A stretch of 64,000 nucleotides of DNA from Pseudooceanicola sp050897975 (GCF_050897975.1 NZ_JBPAXY010000001.1:682001-746000); one strand, 5' to 3'; positions 22,463-31,279 are shown, counted from the first letter of the stretch. Notes: generated by a model from the sequence alone, not told the origin. Translations and numbers: made by a program.

Positions 22463-23617
22463 CTATTTGACGGAGCCGGCCAGCAGGCCGCGCACCAGGT
22501 ATTTCTGCATGAAGAAGAAGACCACCAGCGGGACGAAGATCGACACGAAGGCGGCCGTGGCCAGGATCTCCCAGTCGCCGCCACGGGTGCCCATCAGTTC
22601 GACGATCTGCGCCGTCATCACCGTGGTCTGGCCCGAGGCGTCGATCAGGAAGACCTTGGCCACCAGAAGGTCGTTCCAGGTCCACAGGAACTGGAAGATG
22701 GCAAAGCTGGCCAGGGCCGGGAACGACAGCGGCAGGATGATCTTGGTGAAGATCTGGAACTCGGTCGCGCCGTCCACACGGGCGTTCTCGATGATGTCGC
22801 GGGGCAGGCCCGCGATGTAGTTGCGCAGCAGGTAGACCGCCATGGGCAGGCCAAAGCCGGTGTGCGCCAGCCAGACCCCCATGTAGCCCTTGCCGATGCC
22901 GATCCCCAGATGCAGTTTCAAGAGCGGGATCAGCGCCAGTTGCAGCGGCACCACCAGCAGGCCCACGATCGTGGCGATCAGCAGGGCGCGGCCGGGGAAA
23001 TCCATCCAGGCCAGGGCATAGGCGGCGAAGGCGGCGATCAGGATCGGGATCACGGTGGCCGGAATGGTCACCGTCAGCGTGTTGAAGAAGGCCTTCTGCA
23101 TCCCGTCCGTGGTGCTGCCCGAGAACAGCACGCGCTGATAGTTCTCAAGGGTGAAGCTGGGCGGGATCGAGGCGGTGACAAAGATCCGCTGGCCACGGCT
23201 GCTCTCGAAGCTTTCGCTGTTCTCCATCCGGTAGCGGCCATCGGCGGCCACGGTCACCGTGCCGCCCCGGCGCAGCTCGGCCAGGTCGCCGGGGGCATAG
23301 GCCGCGACGTCGCGTGACGAGGTGCCCCAGCTGATCAGGCTGTCGGGCGCGTCCTCTTCGCCGTCAAAGAGGTTACCCTCGATCACGTAAAGGTCGCCTT
23401 CCTGCACCTGGGTCTCGGGGTCGGCGGTGCGCAGGGTCAGGGTCTGTTCCGAGGGGAACAGCGACCGCCACCAGCCGCCAGAGGCGATCTGATCGGCGGT
23501 GCGGAAGGACGAAACGAAAAGGCCCAGGGTGGGCAGGATCCAGAGGATCACCATAAAGGCCACGGCAATCTGGGTGGCCCAGACCAGGGTGGGTTTCTGA
23601 CCGGCGATATTGTTCAT
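22463..23617 (-). CDS. aglG: Alpha-glucoside ABC transporter permease AglG
   Basis: 384 residues, longer than most MalG-type permeases because of a periplasmic insertion of about 100 residues after the first helix, a known AglG feature. Six helices, and an EAA-type loop near RVDGATEFQIFTKIILPLSFPA. Partner of AglF. Confidence 0.9.
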   Translation of the reverse strand: MNNIAGQKPTLVWATQIAVAFMVILWILPTLGLFVSSFRTADQIASGGWWRSLFPSEQTLTLRTADPETQVQEGDLYVIEGNLFDGEEDAPDSLISWGTSSRDVAAYAPGDLAELRRGGTVTVAADGRYRMENSESFESSRGQRIFVTASIPPSFTLENYQRVLFSGSTTDGMQKAFFNTLTVTIPATVIPILIAAFAAYALAWMDFPGRALLIATIVGLLVVPLQLALIPLLKLHLGIGIGKGYMGVWLAHTGFGLPMAVYLLRNYIAGLPRDIIENARVDGATEFQIFTKIILPLSFPALASFAIFQFLWTWNDLLVAKVFLIDASGQTTVMTAQIVELMGTRGGDWEILATAAFVSIFVPLVVFFFMQKYLVRGLLAGSVK

Positions 23618-23628
23618 CTCCGCCTCCC

Positions 23629-24630
23629 TCAGCGCATTTCGCGGCGCGCGTTGCGCACGTTCCAGACCAGGATCGGCAGCACCAGAACCATGATCACCAT
23701 GGCCGAGGCCGACCCCACGCCCCAGTCGCGGGCGACGAACAGCTTGTCATACATGTAGTTGGCCAGAACCTGCGTGCCCCACTGGCCGTTGGTCATGGCA
23801 AAGACGATGTCGAAGATCTTCAGCACGATGATGGTGATCGTGGTCCAGACCACCATGATGGTGCCGCGGATCTGCGGCACCTTGATCTTGAAGAAGATCT
23901 GCATCGGATTGGCCCCATCGACAATGGCGGCCTCGATCGTCTCTTCGGGGATGCCGCGCAGGGCGGCGGACAGGATCACCATGGCGAAACCGGTCTGGAT
24001 CCAGATCAGCACCACCATCAGGAAGAAGTTGTTCCAGAAGGGCATCGACAGCCAGGTCTCGGGCTCGCCGCCGAAATAGACCACCAGCGCGTTCAGGATG
24101 CCGATCTGTTCCTGGCCCTCGGGGCGGGCGTCATAGACCAGTTTCCAGATCACCGAGGCGCCGACAAAGCTGATCGCCATGGGCATGAAGATGATCGACT
24201 TGGCGATATTGCCCCATTTGATCCGGTCGGTCAGCTGGGCGGCCAGCAGGCCAAAGATGGTGGCCGCGCCGGGAACCACCAGAAGCCACAGCATGTTGTT
24301 GCGCATCGCCTCCCAGAACTTGGGCTCGCGGAACATCTGGGCGTAGTTTTGCAGCCCCGCCCATTCGTAGCCGCCGCCGGGGATCCGGTTGGTCAGCGAC
24401 AGGCGCAGGGTCTCGATCACCGGATAGGCCAGGTAGAGGCCCAGGGCGAAAAGCGCGGGGAAGAGGAACAGCCAGGGGCGGATCAGGTTGGCCAGGTTGA
24501 TATTGCGCCCGGCGCGCGGCCCGCGTGGCGGAAAGACCAGATCCAGCAGCAGGTTCGAGCCGAAGAAATAGGCGAGACATGCGCCGATGCCGATCACGAT
24601 CGTCAGCAAGCCCTGAAGTGCCGGTGCCAT
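23629..24630 (-). CDS. aglF: Alpha-glucoside ABC transporter permease AglF
   Basis: 333 residues, MalF-type permease with about eight helices. EAA loop: EAAIVDGANPMQIFFKIKVPQI. The ATG at 24630 has AGGGGG upstream on its strand. It lies 11 bp before aglG and is separated from aglE by about 100 bp containing a strong hairpin. Confidence 0.9.
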   Translation of the reverse strand: MAPALQGLLTIVIGIGACLAYFFGSNLLLDLVFPPRGPRAGRNINLANLIRPWLFLFPALFALGLYLAYPVIETLRLSLTNRIPGGGYEWAGLQNYAQMFREPKFWEAMRNNMLWLLVVPGAATIFGLLAAQLTDRIKWGNIAKSIIFMPMAISFVGASVIWKLVYDARPEGQEQIGILNALVVYFGGEPETWLSMPFWNNFFLMVVLIWIQTGFAMVILSAALRGIPEETIEAAIVDGANPMQIFFKIKVPQIRGTIMVVWTTITIIVLKIFDIVFAMTNGQWGTQVLANYMYDKLFVARDWGVGSASAMVIMVLVLPILVWNVRNARREMR

Positions 24631-24678
24631 GTCGTGCCCCCTGTCCTGTCTGGTCTGATGTCTTGAGAAGTCCAAAAC

Positions 24679-24701
24679 GCGGCCCGGAAGGTCCGGGCCG
24701 C
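24679..24701 (-). terminator. Intercistronic hairpin between aglE and aglF
   Basis: Perfect 10-bp stem GCGGCCCGGA / TCCGGGCCGC with a 3-nt loop, followed on the minus strand by GTTTTGGAC. Position after the binding-protein gene suggests partial termination or 3'-end protection of aglE mRNA, raising AglE over the permeases. Confidence 0.75.
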
Positions 24702-24733
24702 GCAGCTGTCGTGCCGGCTATGGCCGGTGTCGC

Positions 24734-26002
24734 TTACTTCAGCGCGTCCCAGGACGCCTGGATGTCAGAGGCCACATCGGCCGCATCCTTGCCGCCGGTG
24801 TAATCCACCATGCCGGTCCAGAACGAGCCCGCGCCCACGCCGCCCGGCATCAGGTCGGACCCGTCGAAGCGGAAGGTGGTGGCGTTCAGCAGGATGTCGT
24901 TCATCTTTTTCAGCGTCGGATCGCCGAAGACCGAGGTGTCGACGCCCAGGTGCGGGGTCAGGAAGCCCGACATCGCCATCCAGGTTTCATGCGCTTCGGT
25001 GGTTTGCAGATAGGCGATCAGATCCTGGGCGCCCTGGCTGTCGTTGGTGATGGCCCAAAGGGTGCCCGCACCCAGCACCGGCTGGCCCAGATCCTTCTCG
25101 GCATAGGCCGGGAAGTAGAAGAAATCGACATCCTCGCCGACCACGGCATCTTCGGGGAAGAAGGTCGGGATGAAAGAGGCCTGGCGGTGCATGTAGCACT
25201 GCGGCGGCGCGTCGAAGAGGCCCTTGGGGCTGTCGCGGAAATCGGTCGCGGCCACGGCATCGGCGCCGCCTGCGACGAAGTCGTCATTGCGTGCGAACCA
25301 GCCGAATTCCTCGATCGCGTTCACCACCTTGGGATCGTCGAAGGGCATGTCGTTGGTGACCCATTCGTCGTATTCCTCGGGGGTGACCGTGCGCAGCATC
25401 AGGTCCTCGACCCAGTCGGTCGCGGGCCAGCCGGTCGCGCCGCCGGACCCCAGACCGATACACCAGGGGGTCTCGCCATCGGCGGCCATCTGTTCGGTCA
25501 GCGCCTTCAGCTCTTCCATGGTCTCGGGCACGTCGTAGCCCAGGTCATAGAAGTTCTCGGGCAGATACCAGACCAGCGATTTGACATCGACCTTGTAGAA
25601 GAAGCCGTAAAGGTCCTCGGCGCCATCGGGCCCGGCAAAGCTGCCCAGGCTGACCCAGCTGTCCCCGGCGGCGTAGTTCTCGCGCACCCAGTCGGCGGTG
25701 CCATCGGCCAGCGGCGTCAGGAAGCCGTTCAGCGCCATGTCCTGCGCCAGACCCGGCTGCGGGAAGATCGCGACGTTGGGCGCGGAACCCGCCTCGGCAT
25801 CGATGACGATCTGCTGTTCGAAACTGTCAGAGCCCACATAGGACACTTCGTGGCCGGTGGCCTTGGCGAAGCCGTCCAACACGACCTCGACCTGCTCCTG
25901 GTCCGGGCCCAGCCAGGGGCCGAACACGGTGACCTTCTCGGCCTGAGCCGCGCCAGCCGTCAGGGCCAGGGCTGCCACGCCGGTAAAGAGCGTCTTTTTC
26001 AT
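24734..26002 (-). CDS. aglE: Alpha-glucoside-binding protein AglE
   Basis: 422 residues. The signal peptide MKKTLFTGVAALALTAGAAQA ends before EKVTVFG, so it is periplasmic. The body is a family 1-type sugar-binding protein (NVAIFPQPGLAQDMA, GEDVDFFYFPAYAEKDLGQPVLG). The ATG at 26002 is preceded by GGGAGG on its strand. First gene of aglEFGAK, divergent from aglR, with an AglR-type operator about 55 bp upstream. Confidence 0.9.
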   Translation of the reverse strand: MKKTLFTGVAALALTAGAAQAEKVTVFGPWLGPDQEQVEVVLDGFAKATGHEVSYVGSDSFEQQIVIDAEAGSAPNVAIFPQPGLAQDMALNGFLTPLADGTADWVRENYAAGDSWVSLGSFAGPDGAEDLYGFFYKVDVKSLVWYLPENFYDLGYDVPETMEELKALTEQMAADGETPWCIGLGSGGATGWPATDWVEDLMLRTVTPEEYDEWVTNDMPFDDPKVVNAIEEFGWFARNDDFVAGGADAVAATDFRDSPKGLFDAPPQCYMHRQASFIPTFFPEDAVVGEDVDFFYFPAYAEKDLGQPVLGAGTLWAITNDSQGAQDLIAYLQTTEAHETWMAMSGFLTPHLGVDTSVFGDPTLKKMNDILLNATTFRFDGSDLMPGGVGAGSFWTGMVDYTGGKDAADVASDIQASWDALK

Positions 26003-26056
26003 AGCTAAATTCCCTCCCGAATGCGCCATGCGCCGTTTGTTTGCGCCGAATCCATT

Positions 26057-26070
26057 TCAAAGCGCTTTGA
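26057..26070. promoter_or_regulatory. AglR operator, aglE side
   Basis: Perfect 14-bp palindrome TCAAAGCGCTTTGA, a classical LacI-family operator with the central CG. Lies 54 bp upstream of the aglE start codon. A 6-bp inverted repeat TTGCGA/TCGCAA (26115-26138) lies between the two operators and may belong to the promoter. Confidence 0.8.
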
Positions 26071-26224
26071 GGCGTGCCCTGATAAATGACACGCAGGGTC
26101 GTGATGTCAACAAATTGCGAGAAATACATGTTTCGCAAGGCGAAAGGTCAGCACCCGCGCCCTAGTGCGCAAGAGCATTGACGCGGACAGTCTTTGATTG
26201 CACACAGAAACCCGCAACCTTTTT

Positions 26225-26236
26225 CAAAGCGCTTTG
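26225..26236. promoter_or_regulatory. AglR operator, aglR side
   Basis: CAAAGCGCTTTG, the same palindrome as at 26057-26070, 8 bp before the aglR ATG. A repressor here would block aglR transcription or translation start, so autoregulation is likely. The two boxes are 167 bp apart centre to centre, close to 16 helical turns, which would permit looping. Confidence 0.78.
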
Positions 26237-26244
26237 GATCGCCG

Positions 26245-27288
26245 ATGAACCTGAAAACCCTGGCAGAGGCCCTCGGATTGTCGCAGACCACGGTCAGCCG
26301 GGCGTTGAACGGCTATCCCGAGGTCAGCGCGGCAACCCGACACAGGGTCGAAGAGGCGGCGGCGCGTCTGGGCTATCGGCCCAACAGCCGCGCCAAGGGC
26401 CTGGCCACGGGCCGCGCGATGCTGATCGGCCAGGTGATCCCCACCTCGACCGAACACGAGATGGTCAACCCGGTCTTCGGCGATTTCGTCGCGGGCGCCA
26501 GCCAGAACCTGGCGCGGGCGGGTTATGACATCCTGCTGACCCGGGTGCCCGGCGATGACGAGGGCAAGGTCTATCGCGAGTTCCGCGCCCGCGGCGCAGT
26601 CGACGGGGTGATCGTCCAGGCGCCCGCGGTGAATGATCAGCGCATCGCCCTGCTGAACGAGATCGGCCTGCCCTTCGTGGTGCATGGCCGCTCGACCGGG
26701 GTCGATGTCCCCTATTCCTGGATCGACGTGAACAACACCCAGGCCTTCCGCCGCGCCACCGAGTTCCTGATCCAGCTGGGCCACCGCCGGATCGCCCTGA
26801 TCAACGGGTTGGAGCGGATGGATTTCGCCTATCGCCGCCGCAAGGGATACACCCGCGCGCTGGAGGCCGCCGGGCTGGCCCCCGATCCGGCGCTGATGTG
26901 CACCGACGAGATGACCGAGGAATTCGGTTTCATGAAAACCCGCCGGATGCTGGCGCTGGAGGATCCGCCGACGGCGATCATCTGTTCCTCGATCCTGTCG
27001 GCCATCGGTATCCGCCGTGCCCTGCAAGAGGCCGGGCTGGTCATGGGCCGCGACCTGTCGGTCATCACCCATGACGACGACCTGTCCTATCTCAAGAACG
27101 GCCAGGACCTGCCGATCTTCACCGCCACCCGGTCCTCCGTCCGCATGGCAGGCGAATTGCTGGCCGATGCCCTGGTGCAGCTGATTTCCGCGCCGGACGA
27201 AAGCCCGATCACCCGGCTGCTTGAGGCGCAGCTGGTGGTCGGCAGCTCGACCGGCCCCGCCCCGCTTCAGGCCGCGCGCCTGGGCTGA
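26245..27288 (+). CDS. aglR: LacI-family repressor AglR
   Basis: 347 residues. N-terminal LacI helix-turn-helix (MNLKTLAEALGLSQTTVSRALNGYPEVS) with the hinge RPNSRAKGLATGRA, then a periplasmic-binding-protein-like sugar-sensing domain. The ATG at 26245 is chosen because the HTH begins there; an earlier in-frame start would place the operator inside the gene. Divergent from aglEFGAK and upstream of a beta-glucosidase gene, so it probably controls both. Confidence 0.9.
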   Translation: MNLKTLAEALGLSQTTVSRALNGYPEVSAATRHRVEEAAARLGYRPNSRAKGLATGRAMLIGQVIPTSTEHEMVNPVFGDFVAGASQNLARAGYDILLTRVPGDDEGKVYREFRARGAVDGVIVQAPAVNDQRIALLNEIGLPFVVHGRSTGVDVPYSWIDVNNTQAFRRATEFLIQLGHRRIALINGLERMDFAYRRRKGYTRALEAAGLAPDPALMCTDEMTEEFGFMKTRRMLALEDPPTAIICSSILSAIGIRRALQEAGLVMGRDLSVITHDDDLSYLKNGQDLPIFTATRSSVRMAGELLADALVQLISAPDESPITRLLEAQLVVGSSTGPAPLQAARLG

Positions 27289-27334
27289 CACCCCTTTCCG
27301 ACCCGGGCCCCGGCCCGCAGCAGATGAGACATCC

Positions 27335-28657
27335 ATGACCTTCTCCCGACAGGATTTCCCCGAAGGCTTCCTCTTCGGCACCGCCACCTCCTCCTACCAG
27401 ATCGAGGGCCACGCATTCGGCGGCGCAGGCTCCACCCATTGGGACACTTTCGCCGCCACGCCGGGCAATGTGGTGCGCGCCGAGAACGGCGACCGCGCCT
27501 GCGACCACTACCACCGCTACGAGGAAGACCTGGACCTGGTGAAGGGCGCGGGCTTCGACGCCTACCGCTTCTCGACCTCCTGGGCGCGGGTGCTGCCCGA
27601 GGGGCGCGGCACGCCCAACCCGGAAGGCCTGGATTTCTACGACCGGCTGACCGATGCCATGCTGGAACGCGGGCTGAAGCCCTGCGCCACGCTCTATCAC
27701 TGGGAACTGCCCAGCGCGTTGGCGGATCTGGGCGGCTGGCGCAACCCCGACATCGCCAACTGGTTCGCCGATTTCGCCGAGGTGATCATGGGCCGGATCG
27801 GCGACCGGATGCATTCCATCGCGCCGATCAACGAACCCTGGTGCGTGGCCTTCCTGTCGCATTTTCTGGGCCATCAGGCGCCGGGGCTGAAGGATATCCG
27901 CGCCACGGCGCGCGCCATGCACCACGTGATGAAGGCCCACGGCACCGCCGTCCAGGCGATGCGCGCCATGGGCCTGTCGAACCTGGGCGCCGTGGTGAAC
28001 ATGGAATGGGCCGACCCGGCCGATGACACCCCCGAGGCAGCCGAGGCGGCAGCCCTTTACGATGGCTACTACAACCGCTTCTTCCTCGGCGGCATGTTCA
28101 AGAAGGCATACCCCGCCAACGTGATGAAGGCCTTCGAGCCGCATATGCCCCAGGGCTGGCAGGACGATTTCGACGTGATCGCCAGCCCGCTCGACTGGGT
28201 CGGCGTGAACTACTACACCCGCAAGCTGATCGCGCCCGACGACGGCCCCTGGCCGCATCATCATGAGGTCGAAGGCCCCCTGCCCAAGACCTTCATGGGT
28301 TGGGAGATCTACCCCGAGGGTCTCTACAAGTTCCTCAAGCGCACGGCGGCGGAGTACACCGGCGACCTGCCTCTGTTCGTCACCGAGAACGGCATGGCCA
28401 ACGCCGACGTGATCCAGCCCGACGGCACCGTCAACGATGCCGAACGTCTGGACTATGTGCAAAAGCACCTGGCGATGGTGAAGAAGGCCGCCGACGAAGG
28501 CGTGCCGGTGCAGGGCTATTTCCTGTGGTCGCTGCTGGACAACTACGAATGGTCGCTGGGCTATGAAAAGCGTTTCGGCCTGGTGCATGTGGATTTCGAC
28601 ACGATGCAGCGGACCCCGAAAAGCTCGTACTACGCCTGGCAAAAGGCGCTGGCCTAA
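27335..28657 (+). CDS. Beta-glucosidase, GH1
   Basis: 440 residues, standard GH1 length. The N-terminal signature FLFGTATSSYQIEG is present. Acid/base Glu167 lies in INEPW (family TxNEP) and nucleophile Glu351 in LFVTENGMAN. Cytoplasmic, no signal peptide. It follows aglR by 46 bp and may be co-transcribed, widening the locus from alpha- to beta-glucosides. Confidence 0.93.
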   Translation: MTFSRQDFPEGFLFGTATSSYQIEGHAFGGAGSTHWDTFAATPGNVVRAENGDRACDHYHRYEEDLDLVKGAGFDAYRFSTSWARVLPEGRGTPNPEGLDFYDRLTDAMLERGLKPCATLYHWELPSALADLGGWRNPDIANWFADFAEVIMGRIGDRMHSIAPINEPWCVAFLSHFLGHQAPGLKDIRATARAMHHVMKAHGTAVQAMRAMGLSNLGAVVNMEWADPADDTPEAAEAAALYDGYYNRFFLGGMFKKAYPANVMKAFEPHMPQGWQDDFDVIASPLDWVGVNYYTRKLIAPDDGPWPHHHEVEGPLPKTFMGWEIYPEGLYKFLKRTAAEYTGDLPLFVTENGMANADVIQPDGTVNDAERLDYVQKHLAMVKKAADEGVPVQGYFLWSLLDNYEWSLGYEKRFGLVHVDFDTMQRTPKSSYYAWQKALA

Positions 28658-28666
28658 GGGCGGCGG

Positions 28667-28686
28667 GGGCCGCCTTCGGGCGGCCC
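28667..28686 (+). terminator. UUCG-capped hairpin after the beta-glucosidase gene
   Basis: GGGCCGCC-TTCG-GGCGGCCC, a perfect 8-bp stem with the very stable TTCG tetraloop, 9 bp after the stop. There is no T-tract, so it may act as an mRNA 3' stabiliser or a weak terminator. Confidence 0.6.
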
Positions 28687-28774
28687 GATGCCAGGCCGAA
28701 ACCAGTTTTCGGGCGATCCGTGCTCTTCAACGAAGACCAACGCCCGAACGCCTCATCAACACGTCAGAAAAGCG

Positions 28775-28882
28775 AAAACCCGCGAGGACCGGTTAAGGCT
28801 GTCGCGGGCTTCTAAAGGTTGAAGACCTAACTTTGTCTTCGACTAGTTGCCTAGATATGTCGCCACCGACATAGTTGTCAAG
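28775..28882 (+). ncRNA. Structured RNA candidate upstream of the AbiF-like gene
   Basis: Four hairpins lie one after another in about 100 nt. They are CCCGCGA/TCGCGGG (28779-28785, 28802-28808), GAAGAC/GTCTTC (28821-28826, 28835-28840), CTAG/CTAG (28843-28846, 28851-28854) and TATGTCG/CGACATA (28856-28862, 28867-28873, 4-nt loop). The stretch is less GC-rich than its surroundings, has no coding frame of note, and ends about 45 bp before the HEPN gene. Structured RNAs associated with abiF genes are known from comparative RNA searches; whether this one belongs to that family needs a covariance-model search. Boundaries are approximate, and the first stem could instead belong to a terminator. 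Confidence 0.45.
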
Positions 28883-28926
28883 GAAAGCCGGATTGCGCGA
28901 AAGCCACAGAACGGAACCTTAACACC

Positions 28927-29538
28927 TTGGTAGCCAACATAATATCCGAAGAGCGCCTGAATAAGTACCTACAGAAGGCCGGGTATGATGTTGAGCGTGC
29001 CTTGGCGCTGTATGGCTGGAACATCCAGATGAGCGAGGCCTTTTTCCCGGTCCTCAGCGCCTCGGAGGTTTGTCTGCGCAACATCGTTGCGACCCGTCTG
29101 ATCGCCCTTTACGGACCGCATTGGTGGGAGGATCCCGCCTTCCTCTCCCAGATCGATAGAGGGAAGCGCATCGTTCTGACCGCAAGGGACAAGCTGAAGT
29201 CCAGAGGGCCGGTGACCTCGGGCGGGATGACAGCCGAGCTGAACTTCGGCTTCTGGGTCAACATGCTGCTGGCGCGGCACGAGACCGTGTTCTGGCCGGA
29301 CCTTCACGGGTCTTTCCCCCACCTGCCCGGCGAGGTGACCTACGCCCGCCTGTTCCGGCGCTGCAACGAGGTAAGAGAGTTTCGCAACCGGATCTTTCAT
29401 CACGAACCGATCCTGCATCGCGATCTCAGCAAGGAGTACAGCCAGATCATGGAACTGATCACCTGGCTCAGCCCGGAAAAAGCCCGGTGGATCAAGCAAT
29501 ACTCGCGCGTGATGACCGTCCTCAGACAGCGGCCCTGA
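28927..29538 (+). CDS. AbiF-like (Abi_2) HEPN-domain protein, putative RNase toxin or defence factor
   Basis: 203 residues from a TTG start; no ATG or GTG is available in frame before the conserved N-terminus, and the first ATG (29029) would delete it. Features of the Abi_2/AbiF family: ISEERLNKYL, LYGWNIQMSEAFFPVLSASEVCLRN (Arg51-Asn52), YGPHWW, LNFGFWVNML, and FRNRIFHHEP. In the last motif Arg153 and His158 form the HEPN RNase signature R-x4-H. Members of this family are abortive-infection proteins. It stands alone between two sugar-transport loci, without mobility genes, and its codon use is less extreme than that of its neighbours, which suggests acquisition. A structured RNA candidate lies directly upstream. 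Confidence 0.8.
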   Translation: MVANIISEERLNKYLQKAGYDVERALALYGWNIQMSEAFFPVLSASEVCLRNIVATRLIALYGPHWWEDPAFLSQIDRGKRIVLTARDKLKSRGPVTSGGMTAELNFGFWVNMLLARHETVFWPDLHGSFPHLPGEVTYARLFRRCNEVREFRNRIFHHEPILHRDLSKEYSQIMELITWLSPEKARWIKQYSRVMTVLRQRP

Positions 29539-29543
29539 CGGCA

Positions 29544-29579
29544 GGGGGCGCCATCCCTTCCCCTCAAAAGGGATCCCCC
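29544..29579. terminator. Shared terminator hairpin between the convergent AbiF-like gene and permease gene
   Basis: GGGGG (29544-29548) and ATCCCTT (29553-29559) pair with AAGGGAT (29568-29574) and CCCCC (29575-29579). The long stem sits exactly between the two convergent genes. T-tracts are poor on both sides. Confidence 0.6.
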
Positions 29580-30389
29580 CTACTTGATCCCCGCCCGCAA
29601 AAACGCCTGCACGAACTGGCGCTGGAAGACCAGGAACAGCACCAGCAGGGGCGCGATGACCATCGCCGTGGCGGCCGAGATCACCGAGATGTCCACGCCG
29701 TTCTCCGGCGCGCCAAAGATCGACAGGCCCACGGTCAGGGGCCGGGCGCTTTCGGTGTTGGTGACGATCAGCGGCCAGAGGAAGTTGTTCCAGTGCGTCG
29801 CCACCGAGACCAGCGCATAGGCGATATAGGTGGGCCTGGCGGCGGGCACGTAGACGCGCCACAGCACGCCCAGCAGGGAACAGCCCTCGACCCGGGCGGC
29901 CTCGTCCAGCTCCAAGGGCACGCCCTTGAAGGCCTGGCGCATCAGGAAGATCCCGAAGGCCGAGGCCATATAGGGCACCCCGATGCCTGCGATCGTGTCC
30001 ACCAGCCCCAGCGAGGCCGCGATGGCATAGTTCTTCACGATCAGCACTTCGGGCAGGATGAAGAGTTGCAGCAGGATCAGGGTAAAGACCGTGCCCTTGC
30101 CGCGAAACTCGATGCGGGCAAAGGCGAAACCCGCGAGGGTACACAGGAAGAACTGCCCGGCCAGCACCAGGGTCACCAGCAGGAAGGTGTTGAGGAAATA
30201 GCGCAGCCAGGGCGCGCCGGCCCAGGCGGTGCGGAAGTTGTCCAGGATCAGCGGCGCCGACAGGTTGAAATTCACCGCATCGGTGGTGGCATGAAACGCC
30301 GCCCAAAGGGCAAACAGCAGCGGCGAGATCCAGATCAGCGCCAGCAGCAGGGCCAGCGCGGCCTCGATCCGGGGCAGAAGACGCGTCAT
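29580..30389 (-). CDS. ABC sugar transporter permease (MalG/UgpE type)
   Basis: 269 residues with six helices and the EAA loop ELDEAARVEGCSLLGVLWRVYVP. It starts at the ATG whose first bases overlap the stop of the preceding permease gene (ATGA, 30386-30389), so translation is coupled. Membrane component of the DeoR-linked importer. Confidence 0.9.
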   Translation of the reverse strand: MTRLLPRIEAALALLLALIWISPLLFALWAAFHATTDAVNFNLSAPLILDNFRTAWAGAPWLRYFLNTFLLVTLVLAGQFFLCTLAGFAFARIEFRGKGTVFTLILLQLFILPEVLIVKNYAIAASLGLVDTIAGIGVPYMASAFGIFLMRQAFKGVPLELDEAARVEGCSLLGVLWRVYVPAARPTYIAYALVSVATHWNNFLWPLIVTNTESARPLTVGLSIFGAPENGVDISVISAATAMVIAPLLVLFLVFQRQFVQAFLRAGIK

Positions 30390-31279
30390 TGGTAATGTGT
30401 CCTTCTGTCCAGCAGCCCGAATTGCAGCGCCGCGACGATGCCCAGCACCGCCAGCACCAGCACCGTGGTGGCCGCCGCCATGGGGCTGTCGAAAAAGGCA
30501 AAGCTGAGCTCCCAGATGTAGTAGAGGATCAGTTTGGAACTGTCCGACGGCCCGCCCTTCGTCAGGATGAACAGGTGGTCGATCAGCTTGACCGAGTTGA
30601 TCAGCGCATTGACCAGGATGAACAGCGTCGTGGGCATCAGCAGCGGCAGCACGATCCGCCGGGTATAGGTCCAACGGCTGGCGCCTTCGATATCGGCGGC
30701 CTCTTTCAGCTCTGGCTGGATGGTTTGCAGCGCGGCCAGGTAGAAGATCATGAAGAACCCGCTTTCCTTCCAGATGGTCACGATACACACCGCCCAAAGC
30801 GAGGTTTCGGGCCGCCCGAGCCAGTTCATCGACCCCAGGCCCACAAGGCCGAAAAGCTGGTCCAGCACCCCGATGTCTGGGGTGTAGAAGAACAGCCACA
30901 GATTGCCTGCGGCGATCATCGGCAGGACGGTCGGGGTGAAATAGGCGGTGCGCAGGAAGGACCGGCCCGGGATCTTGGAATTGGCCCAAAGCGCCATGAC
31001 CAGGGCCAGGGCGATAGAGACCGGAATGGTGACCGCCGCATAGGCCAGGTTGTTCCCCGCCACCTTCCAGAAGGTCGGATCCTCGAAAAGGAAGCGGTAG
31101 TTGTCCAGCCCGATGAACTCGGACGGGCGGCGCCGCGTCTCGCGCGAGAAGAAGCTGGCCCAGAGGGTCGCCAGCGAGGGGGAAAAGGCGAAGGTGCTCA
31201 GCATGACCAGCGCGGGCGAGAGCAGGAGCCACCCGTGAATGGCCCGGCGCCTTTTGGCACGTTGAAAGCTGTCGGTCAT
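30386..31279 (-). CDS. ABC sugar transporter permease (MalF/UgpA type)
   Basis: 297 residues with about six helices (LLLSPALVMLSTFAFSPSLATLW first) and the EAA loop ELKEAADIEGASRWTYTRRIVLPLL. The ATG at 31279 is chosen over a longer frame because AGAGG lies just upstream and the longer N-terminus would run into the hairpin repeats. Partner of the MalG-type permease. Confidence 0.9.
   Translation of the reverse strand: MTDSFQRAKRRRAIHGWLLLSPALVMLSTFAFSPSLATLWASFFSRETRRRPSEFIGLDNYRFLFEDPTFWKVAGNNLAYAAVTIPVSIALALVMALWANSKIPGRSFLRTAYFTPTVLPMIAAGNLWLFFYTPDIGVLDQLFGLVGLGSMNWLGRPETSLWAVCIVTIWKESGFFMIFYLAALQTIQPELKEAADIEGASRWTYTRRIVLPLLMPTTLFILVNALINSVKLIDHLFILTKGGPSDSSKLILYYIWELSFAFFDSPMAAATTVLVLAVLGIVAALQFGLLDRRTHYQ

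Noticed and set aside
28779..28808. CCCGCGA/TCGCGGG stem as the beta-glucosidase terminator
   Set aside because: It lies about 120 bp after the stop and is followed by CTTCTAAAGG on the plus strand, not a T-tract. It could be a terminator in the minus direction, but no minus-strand gene ends there. Left within the RNA candidate, with low certainty.
29029..29538. First ATG of the AbiF-like gene as its start
   Set aside because: It would remove the conserved first 34 residues (SEERLNKYL, LYGWN); the TTG at 28927 keeps them.
28658..29579. Genomic island or prophage around the AbiF-like gene
   Set aside because: No integrase, transposase, tRNA or flanking direct repeats could be found; only the solitary gene and altered composition suggest transfer.
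29580..31232. Reading the MalG-type permease as a 550-residue fusion
   Set aside because: The N-terminal half is an out-of-frame shadow of the preceding permease gene; the ATGA overlap at 30386-30389 marks the true start.
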